A stretch of DNA of 64,000 nucleotides from Ulota crispa. Lineage: Eukaryota > Streptophyta > Bryopsida > Orthotrichales > Orthotrichaceae. Location of the stretch: the NCBI GenBank assembly GCA_963920765.1, contig OY987246.1, positions 3,536,501-3,600,500 of the forward strand, given 5' to 3'. Under the pieces are notes generated by a model, which was given only the letters and a program-made list of their open reading frames with translations, was not told the DNA's origin and searched no databases. Below, one piece after another: positions 56,117-64,000 of this stretch. How positions within the stretch are numbered: the stretch's first letter is position 1; the number at the start of each line of letters is the position of its first letter. The translations under genes and the position numbers were made by a program.

Positions 56117-58600
56117 ATGGGGTCGGAAGCAGTAGTGAGCGAATGGGCGGATGCGGTGCACGTGGTGATGGTGCCGTATACCACATCTGGACACACCATT
56201 CCGTTTCTAAAGTTCGCCAAGCGTTTGGCATGCGAGGGAGTCGTCACCACCATTTTCACTTCGGACAAGCATCTGCACGAGCTTGAAAGTACTCTTGGGA
56301 CGACAGACTTCACCTCCGAAGGCTACCCTCTCCGCGTCCTCGGCTTGCGAGACAAAACTTCTCTCGACCTTTCTCATCTAGACTGGAAGGAGAGGATGCG
56401 AGAGGTTCCATCAGAGGAGCATCGTGTGGTCGGGCTTCTAGAATCAGGCATCAAGGATCTAAGCTCACCGGCGGCGTTTGCGCTACGAGGTGTGCACCCG
56501 GCGACACCGCCAGTGTGTATTTTACACGACATGTTCGAGTGTTGGGCGCAAGAGGTAGCCGACAGGTTACACATTGCGAAGCATTTGTTGTACGCCTCGC
56601 CTGCGACAGCACTCTCGTGCGCATTGCACTCGCAGCGACTCTACCAAAAGGGACTGGTTCCCGTCACTTGCGACAAGCGAGAACTCGTTATCGAAGACAT
56701 CCCCGGGTTGTTACCGACACTGGCGTTAGATCTGCCCACGCATTTTCTAGACGCGGCTATGTACGGGTGGATGAGGCATCATCACAACCGGTTCCGAGAA
56801 ACAGACGTGATCCTGCTCAACACGTTCTACGACCTCGAGAATTCCGTCCTGGATGCGTTGCGGAATGATGTGATTGGGTCCCCGGGTATGCAAGCGAAGA
56901 GTATACTCGATATTGGACCGTTGCTACCGGATTCTTGTCACAGTCGGTCGGCGGAAGAGATCGACCCTGATGCGTGTATTAGTTGGCTTGACACGCGAGC
57001 TATGAGTTCTGTGTTGTTCGTTTCGTTCGGGAGCAATGCGACGCATTCGGCGGTGCAGTTGCAGGAGCTGGCTTTGGGACTGGAGGCGAGCGGGGTGTCG
57101 TTTCTGTGGATCGTGCGACCGCCGGACGCTCCCGGATTCTCCGCAGCGAGTGAGACGGCGTCCGTGACGGAGTTTTTGCCGGTAGGGTTTGAGGAGCGGG
57201 TGAAGGATCGAGGGCTGTGCTACTCCCAGTGGGCGCCGCAAACGCAGATCCTCAAGCATCCTGCTGTCGGTGGGTTTCTGAGCCATTGTGGGTGGAACTC
57301 TACTATTGAGACGGTGTACGATGGTGTGCCTGTGCTTGCTTGGCCCATTTTCTCCGAGCAGCATCTGAACCGCAGGTATGTTGCAGAGCCTCAACAGTTT
57401 AGCTTGACCGTTTATTGTACATTTTGGAAAAACATGAGGAAGACGATGATTATCAAGCACTCTGACTTTCGTACAGATGAAACCGCCAATAAATACACTA
57501 GTCAAAATAAGTCGGTGCAACAGTGCTGGATGAACTCTGGTAACTCTGAGACTAAACGATTGTATGAACAGGAGTCTAAATGAATGACTGTAAGAAACTG
57601 AAGTCGTGAGAGTGATGCAATATAAGGATGATTCTGAAACCCAATGCTCTACACTAAAATTAAATAGTACATTTAGGTTGCTTTACCAAAAGTTATCTCG
57701 CTTGGCCACTTAGAATTGCATGCCACTTTTTAGATATTAGGATTTTGTATGGTTTTACGGCCTTGATGATGTTACCTATTTTTTCCTAGCATCATTGTTG
57801 TTACAAAATCTTAGTTTTTGTTAAAAAAATTATTGTAGGAATTGTTGATGTAAATTATCATAGTATTAGTAAGAATTTATCATCATACTACTAAAATTAG
57901 AGTGATCTTGGTAAAAGTCACATCTTAATCTTTGTCATATCACATCCCCAATCTTTGGGATATTATCATGTAGATACAGTTTGAAGACTTATTGACATTT
58001 TCACTTTGCATTCTATCTAATAGACAAAAATCCTAATAAAATTTAGATGATGAATGCATAGTGTAGCAAGCTCCAACGGCTAATTATACCACTAAAATGA
58101 CAATAACCTTTGTAACATCACATCATCACATGTTTAGTTAACTTTGAGTTTCACAACAATTTTAATGGTGAATGCGTAGTGTAACAATCATCAATGACTT
58201 CACTAGTTTATTGTAGAAAGTTAGTGTGGGGCAACCTAAATGCGCCATTTAGTGTAGACATGGACTTTATGAATTGGAATTGTGGATGCATTGCAGGTTT
58301 TTGGTGGACACGGTGAGAGTGGCAATTGAGTTGAAGGAAAGAGAGTATACAAAGGAGGAGCTGGAGAGTGACGAGGTGATGCCGGTGCGGTTTGTGAGCA
58401 AAGAGGAGATTGCCAAGAAGGCCCGCAGCTTAATGCTCGAGATAGACGGCGAAATTGTGAGACATAATGTTTTGAAAATGCAGGCCAAAGCTCAGGCCGT
58501 CGCCGCTCCAGGAGGGTCATCACAACAAAACTTTGAAGCTTACTTGCGACTCCTTTGCGGCACTTGCAATAGTCGCGCTACGTCCCAGCCTTGCTTGTAA
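56117..58600 (+). CDS. UDP-glycosyltransferase, family 1 (UGT)
   Basis: Exons 56117-57375 and 58297-58600 join in phase to about 520 residues. UGTs transfer sugar from UDP-sugar to small acceptors such as flavonoids, hormones or xenobiotics in the cytosol. The N-terminal half has VVMVPYTTSGHTIPFLKFAKRL with the catalytic His. The C-terminal half has the 44-residue PSPG donor-binding box starting WAPQTQILKHPAVGGFLSHCGWNS and ending WPIFSEQ; the final Gln favours UDP-glucose. VLFVSFGS precedes it. The ATG at 56117 is chosen because it sits just before the conserved domain; the upstream open frame lacks an ATG. The only intron falls right after the PSPG box (HLNRR then FLVDTVRVAIEL) and holds a MITE. 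If the intron were retained, the protein would end after about 70 unrelated residues. The acceptor substrate cannot be told. Confidence 0.94.
57652..58254. mobile_element. TA-flanked MITE, copy 6, in the UGT intron, with repeat L inside
   Basis: Left CACTAAAATTAAATAGTACA with TTTAGGTTGC, right GCAACCTAAATGCGCCATTTAGTG, TA on both sides (57650-57651 and 58255-58256). About 310 bp of its 603 bp is the dispersed repeat L, so the element is nested. It ends about 40 bp before the acceptor. Confidence 0.88.
57888..58203. repeat. Dispersed repeat L, copy 2 (1.5 tandem units)
   Basis: A first unit from TACTACTAAAAT to GTGTAGCAAGCTCCAACGGC and a shorter second unit from ACCACTAAAATGACAATAACC to TTCACTAG. 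Order and motifs match 48966-49312. The inner boundary to the MITE is marked by A before TCATCATACTACT and T after CTTCACTAG, as a Helitron would leave. Confidence 0.55.
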
Positions 58601-60300
58601 GGGCAATGCTGTTTGTCACTAGTTTGCCTCTAGGGCATTTTTTTTTTCAGGCTGACAGTTTTGCCAGATCACAGCTGCACATAGTCCATTGGAGAATGAA
58701 TGGAGGGACCAGCTCAGATTCGTCCAAGTTTGACAAAATTTGACAAATCTGTCCTTTCATCCAAAAAGAATATGTTGGTCTGCCCATGCAAAATAAAATC
58801 AAGAATGTTTTGAGGGTTACTCTAATTGGCACCAAATCCTCATTCAAGTAGCGGCTAAAGCTATTTTAGTGGAATGTTTACTTTTCTGAACTAGGATATG
58901 GTACTTAAAGGTCATAGTTATTTGGAATAATCTGTAAATTAGTATCTTTTGGGACTACTCGAGTTGCAAACTGTTTTCAATGGCCGTGGCTTCCATCGCT
59001 ATTGTCAAGTATAATGCCATTGTAAATGTTTTGGAACACATATGGCCATTGCCATGTTATGTTATATAGTGTACTTTTATATTTTGTTTTTTGGAATATT
59101 GCTCTATTTTGTTCTATCATCTTTTTTTTCTTTTTGACGTTTTTGAAATACGGGCTTGCGTGTTTTTCATTAGCTGTTAGTTGTCTTCTTTCACTAATGC
59201 ATAAACTAAATGAAATTTGCATGGTAGTCACTTGTTGTGTAAGATAAAGAACATTCACTTTCTACAGCATGAGATAGTTTTAGGGTTATGGTGTCATTCT
59301 TTTGGGACATGTGATTGAGAAAAATCTTACCATTAAGGTTATGTTCAACAATGCAAAGACTCAACCTTGATATAGAAATAGCATCTCTGCCACTCCTACT
59401 ATTCATAATTATCTGCCGTGTAACTTCTGTCTCCTTTCATGTTACCTCTTCTGTAACATTTTTGGAAAATCCTAACCTAGTTATCACATAAATATGCATG
59501 TGAAAGTCAAACCAATTATAGACAACTCAAAACCTCCGAAAGTCAAAACATGACCATGCCGAGGGGAAAAATAAATTGAATGTTATGACTTGATGATTGA
59601 GAAAAGTTGACTATCCATACAAATCCACCAAATTGAAAGTGGTAAAAAAAATATTTAAAATTCAAAACTACTTGAAATAAAATGTGTAGATTTTCCTAAA
59701 AGACATATTATATTATAATATGTTATGATAAGTATAAGAAAATTGTTGTGAATGCAAGGAAAACTAGTTGGAATTGGGGTAGACTCAATTTTAGCTGGTG
59801 AAAGAAGCATTTTTTTATGGTCAAATTTTCACCTAATTCTTACGTAGAAATCCCTCTGACTACCACTACACTAAGAAATTCAACTCAAAAAGTGGATGAA
59901 TTTGCCACATGTCTCCTTGAGCAAACACGTAGTTCACCATATTTTGAATGAAAGTAGCTTATATTAATAAAGTTATTGAATGAACAAGCACACATCATTC
60001 ATACAATCTAATATTAGCCAATTTTTTCTTTCTTGTGCGTATTCCGGGGTGCTATTGGCTCTACCTTGACAACAAGAAGAAAAAAATCATTGGGTGAAGG
60101 TCAAAAAACATCCCCTAATTGTTACGTAACTCTTACAAATTATATGACTAGATCCCCTGATAAAGTAACCAATCCATATGTAGAGAATTTATTTTTGAAG
60201 AATGCACTTGACAGCAGTTTTTACTTATTCATATAATATCTAAATAATACACATCCTAGTGAATGGCATTTCTTAAAGATGAGGATTTAAACCATTACAA
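58601..60300. other. Intergenic, nothing recognised
   Basis: UGT 3' flank, then AT-rich DNA with short frames. A frame on the minus strand at 60328-60708 just beyond may be part of the decayed gene described next, but has no recognisable domain. Confidence 0.45.
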
Positions 60301-60908
60301 TTTCCATTCTAACAAAGGAAACCACTCTCAACAAAGAGCCACGGAAGCGAGCTCCTTGCTCGGAATACAAAACATTAATATCCATTGACATGAAAAGTCA
60401 ATTTTATAGGATGTTGGTGGTCTACCTGACTTAAAAGGCACAAGGTTATCCATCGATCCCTTTGCCACCATCACCAAGGCCATCTTCATGTTACCAGCAC
60501 AATTTAATTCCATTGTGATGACATCCTCTTTCTTCACCTCCGGTATTGAACAATTTCCTTTGAAAGGTTTCATGTAACAAAAGCTGAGGGCAATGACGGC
60601 TCTGTGAGTTGCAGCACTCATGGATCTTTGAACTAAGCATGATACTATTGCAACTATATTTGGAAACAACAACCTCATGCAAGAATTGCATATTAGCTCT
60701 GTACACATCTATGAATATCTTTCGCACAGTTTTTCTCTAATGAATAGGCATTATAATTTCATGGAAGAATCATTCTAGCGCTCACGATAGAAACTGTACA
60801 GGTACATGATGAAAGCTAGGCAAACACAAGAGGGAGCCTTTACCCTAATTCAGTAATACAATCATTCTAGTTGTTATTATTATTATATGCTTAAAAGTAA
60901 TCACTCAC

Positions 60909-61810
60909 CAGGCACCCATCAGCTTATCAGCACACCAGCTTGAGGCAGCTCCCGCCACTTTTTGCACTTTTTGCATGGAACCCATTCCAAATCTTGTTCA
61001 AGTTTTTCACCTAGCTTTAGCTCCTCCTTTTGAAACTGCACACTCATAGATCATATCCAAATAATAGCAAGGATTATAAAGATATTCAATATGTACAATA
61101 AAACTCTCACAAAATGCCACTAGTGTTCTTTTGATGGACTAAAATACTAATAGGAGCTAAAATGATTTCTAATGTGACCAATAGTGCTTCTTGGCTAGCT
61201 TTGTTCCAATAGGGCATTCCCATCTTTTGTAATTAGTCCTTGTATACAAACCCAATCACTACCAGCTTACAATGATATTAACAAGAATGTAACTAAATGC
61301 AACATCTAATGCTTAGAAGTAGAAGATTAGGACCAACCAATCCAAACTTGTTGTAATCATCATCCCAATATTTGCAAAAAGTCTTCTCCAGCCGCTTTTC
61401 CAAACCTAGAGAATCTATCACTATCAGTGAAGCCTTGCTTGTTGTTTAGCACTCTCACCTTCCCATTACCAAAATCCTGCCACCACAACGTAGTTTCACA
61501 AACTTTTTTGAATTATGGAAAAAAATAAAACAATACAATACCAAGTAGACCACTGATATAACAAGATCTTGGTGACGTAATCCAGATAAAAAGGACTGAG
61601 CCCAAAACTGTCTTCTCAACATTGCAGTAAGCTAACATTCAGAACGAGTCGTAAAAATATATCAAATCATCGGTAACTACTTATGAAGGTGCATACCAAA
61701 ATGTCAGTGACATCCATGACTCCGATAATTCCATGGCCAATATCAGCACTATGCACCATTGCCCCCAATCTCTTGTAAGCAAGTCAATCCCTTATGATTT
61801 CCACCATCAT
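60909..61810 (-). pseudogene. Broken gene with a CW-type zinc finger exon
   Basis: Exon-like blocks on the minus strand: 61697-61810 (AYKRLGAMVHSADIGHGIIG and MDVTDIL, preceded by an in-frame TGA and bounded by AG and GT), 61375-61476 (DFGNGKVRVLNNKQGFTDSD and RFSRFGKAAGEDFLQILG, then stop), and 60909-61047. The last reads EWVPCKKCKKWRELPQ, the first half of a CW domain (two Cys and the conserved Trp residues). Its frame then meets a TGA, while the next frame reads ADKLMGAW, the expected second half up to a strong GTGAGT donor. CW domains bind methylated histone H3K4. The one-base shift and the stops suggest a decayed gene; the host family is unknown. A sequencing error at the shift cannot be excluded. 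Confidence 0.55.
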
Positions 61811-62691
61811 CTGTAGAATATGGCAACATTAATAAAATCTATACACAAGCAGATTTGGCTTCATAGTATGAAGACAACCTGCAAGAGCACATGAATGGTC
61901 AAAAACAACACACCAAGGATTGCCACCAAGGTACATTCAAAATACGTGACATACAAACATAGGAAATATTCTTCAAAGATCTAGTACTTTCTACAGACTG
62001 CACAAGTACATTTACAAATCAAGGACTTAAGGAAGAACTACATGGAGGATGTGCTTGCTTGCCCAAGATATAAGTAGATGAGGATTTCTTGTAGAAGTCT
62101 TGACAAGCAATGCCTTCAATTGACCTTGAGAATCTTCTAAGCATGAAGACAAGATTGCAACGTGTGCTTCCACATGGGTTCTAGAACAAGAAATGCTTTC
62201 CACTTTCACTGAGGACCTGAATCAGAGCATGCAATTTCACCCCAAAAAACAAAGCACTTTCGTCTTTTGAGTTCATAATACTCCACTACAACAATCTACA
62301 CTAGTCGCGAGACACTTGTATTCAGCGGGACATCAACCATAAACTTAATACCCTATCCCCAACTGCACCCATAACAGCTCGCACCCTTTTCCCAATTGCA
62401 CCAACAAAATCAAGATTCCTTCCTTGCCTCACTCTTCATTGGTCCAAAAGACAATTAGGTACTATTGCACTGTTTCTGCAACCTTCCAACTATACACCAA
62501 AAGAAGCAACTTTTGCATAGGAGGCACAACAAAAGCAAAGAAATATAGGAACTGCCACAACAAAAACCCCTTACAACTGCATGTAAGGGAATAAAACTGA
62601 AGCATGTAGGGCTGATCTTATTCCACAATCATAAGTGTTTGAACAACAATCAAAACAAACAATGTACACATCTAGGATATGTTAAATATAC
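61811..62691. other. Probable intronic or spacer DNA, nothing recognised
   Basis: Lies between the CW-containing relic and the large exon on the same strand. An acceptor-like pyrimidine-TTGCAG occurs near 61880 on the minus strand. No coding signal of its own. Confidence 0.35.
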
Positions 62692-63706
62692 CTCTTGCGC
62701 TGGCTAACCACTGGTTCTCTAAATCAAACTCATTGCCCTCATTAGAACTTGACCCATCTAGATCTCCAAGGCATAAAGTGCCTGGAACAACAATATCATG
62801 CACTACCAAATTGTCCTCATCATCATCATCTGAATCATAATCAGAATCAGAACCTGCTCTGTCTAGGACCAAAGGAATATCGTATCCAATTCGAAACTGC
62901 CCTATCCTACCCCAAGGGGCAACCCCCCTTCGCCACTCTCCATTGGGTAGCAGATATTGTGTCACATCTGTCGCATCGGTTGGTACCCCTCCCACCACTC
63001 CACCATCGCCACCATTGCCACCACCGCCAAGTGCTCCACCACCTCCAAACGCTCCACCACTAGGTCCCCCCACAACACTAGCGCGATACATGTGGTAACG
63101 CCGAAGTAACTGCCAAAACTCCAATTCTGAATCTGGATGGAGTCGGACCACGCCGGAGCAGCTCAAAGTGGGGTCTGGGCGACACCCCTGCATTCCTACT
63201 GGTGGAGGATTGGGAGGTAAAACCCTACTCCTTGGCGTGGAAGAACTCTCGGAAGGCGCAGGAACAATTCTCACCCGTAAGGGATGAGAAATATTCACAT
63301 GAAAAGGAGCTAAAAACGCATCTGGAGGGATTGTGAGCATCATATGGCGTTTTGGCGCAACAAGGGGGAGGCCATCATTGCCAACCGGCCCACCATAAAT
63401 GGGGATGAATCGGTTACTGCCGTAACCCACTGTAAACCCTGATGCCGTGCACAAAAATACCACTCCGACTTGAGTGCTAGAGTTGAACTCCGCTAGGTAA
63501 CAGGTTCTACCTTGTGCAATCTTCACTTGGTTGGTCTTTGTCTTGAACCACAAGGAAGTGTCTTCTGACACATGCAATGGCACTCCCTCACAAGGGAACC
63601 CTTCCAACGACATTGAGTGGGACCTTAGGGGTAAGGGCCCACTAATCTCCAAAGGGAACACCCCACACATCCGATAAAACCTCCCGGGGCTGATAACATC
63701 CACCAT
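62692..63706 (-). CDS. Unrecognised protein, large internal exon (339 codons)
   Basis: An uninterrupted frame of about 1 kb between a good acceptor (TTTGTGTTTGCACAG before MVDVISPG) and a possible donor (GCAAGAG then GTATAT). I do not recognise the family. In order it has a compact hydrophobic N-terminal domain (FYRMCGVFPLEISGPLPLRS, then KIAQGRTCYLAEF, VGVVFLCTASGFTVGYGSNR), a Pro/Ser-rich linker, ELEFWQLLRRYHMYRAS, a Gly-rich tract (GGAFGGGGALGGGGNGGDGG), a second ordered part (WGRIGQFRIGYDIPLVLDR) and an acidic run (DSDYDSDDDDED). The lack of stops over 1 kb with balanced composition suggests a real exon. It may belong with the CW-containing blocks downstream on the same strand, or be a separate gene or a transposon-encoded protein. 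Confidence 0.55.
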
Positions 63707-64000
63707 CTGTGCAAACACAAAAAACAAATACACAAAACCTTAGAACACATAAAAAATCTGAAATAATATGCAAACCTTCAAATAAAATAACAATCAACAC
63801 TTGCTTCAAGACGCTCTGACGTGGAAAGAAGCTTAATCTCTAAATGCCTTGCAATCCTTTATTTGAACAACCAACAAACAAATCATGCTTTGTCTCTTGT
63901 TTTCCAAACAACTGTTTTTCCATTCAAATAGAATTTGCTGTCGTATTGTACTAGTTAAGTACCATACCACTTGAACAATGCAAATTCTCAAAACTACTTT
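63707..64000. other. Upstream intron or spacer
   Basis: AT-rich with acceptor-like pyrimidine tracts on the minus strand. The gene probably continues beyond the window. Confidence 0.35.

Noticed and set aside
56924..57520. 198-codon minus-strand frame opposite the UGT
   Set aside because: Antisense shadow of the UGT C-terminal half; no domain.
1..64000. tRNA, rRNA or snRNA genes
   Set aside because: I looked for cloverleaf-like arms and B-box-like GTTCGA motifs while reading and found nothing convincing; a tRNAscan/Rfam search could still find one.

Overview
This is nuclear DNA of a land plant. It carries spliced genes with GT-AG introns (COBRA-like, plastid MATE, ribophorin I, Golgi mannosidase II, DNAJC17-like, PADRE/DUF4228, family 1 UGT). 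These sit in long AT-rich intergenic DNA packed with small terminal-inverted-repeat (TIR) elements and one chromovirus. I cannot fix the species. The lack of close resemblance to angiosperm introns and the unusual TIR families make a seed-free plant (bryophyte, lycophyte or fern) my guess, held loosely.

Layout: 1-3513, 3' part of a COBRA-like GPI-anchored wall protein gene (+) with two MITEs in its introns. 3514-9736, intergenic DNA with a TTAA-flanked element, a Mutator-type foldback MITE, a Harbinger-like MITE and the probable leader of the next gene. 9737-14484, 13-exon MATE transporter (+). 14485-18830, intergenic DNA ending in nested TTAA/TA elements. 19138-22072, ribophorin I/OST1 (+). 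22073-24575, degenerate tandem repeats leading to an intronless PADRE gene at 24576-25196 (+). 26009-26636, Harbinger-like MITE. 27891-33694, a complete but dead Ty3/gypsy chromovirus (-) with a heat-shock-element-like cluster in its LTRs. 34144-38602, Golgi alpha-mannosidase II (+). 39180-39809, a Tc1-like deletion derivative with a piece of transposase. 40877-44205, nested MITEs. 44539-45213, weak kelch-like reading frame (-). 46776-48427, DNAJC17-like gene (-). 48779-54748, a very dense nest of at least nine TIR elements of five kinds. 56117-58600, UGT (+) with a MITE in its only intron. 60909-63706, a broken CW-zinc-finger gene and an intact but unrecognised exon (-).

Three genes belong to the secretory and cell-surface pathway: OST1 (N-glycan transfer in the ER), mannosidase II (Golgi N-glycan trimming) and the COBRA-like protein (a glycosylated GPI-anchored wall protein). 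They are not an operon and I see no evidence of functional clustering.

The most distinctive content is the mobile DNA. Two families of about 0.9 kb elements and one of about 0.23 kb have CCC...GGG ends and TTAA target duplications, a piggyBac- or Kolobok-type signature. They repeatedly insert into the TTAA sites at or inside each other's termini. Two insertions can be verified inside the window because a related copy preserves the empty site. I found no convincing new defence or metabolic system.
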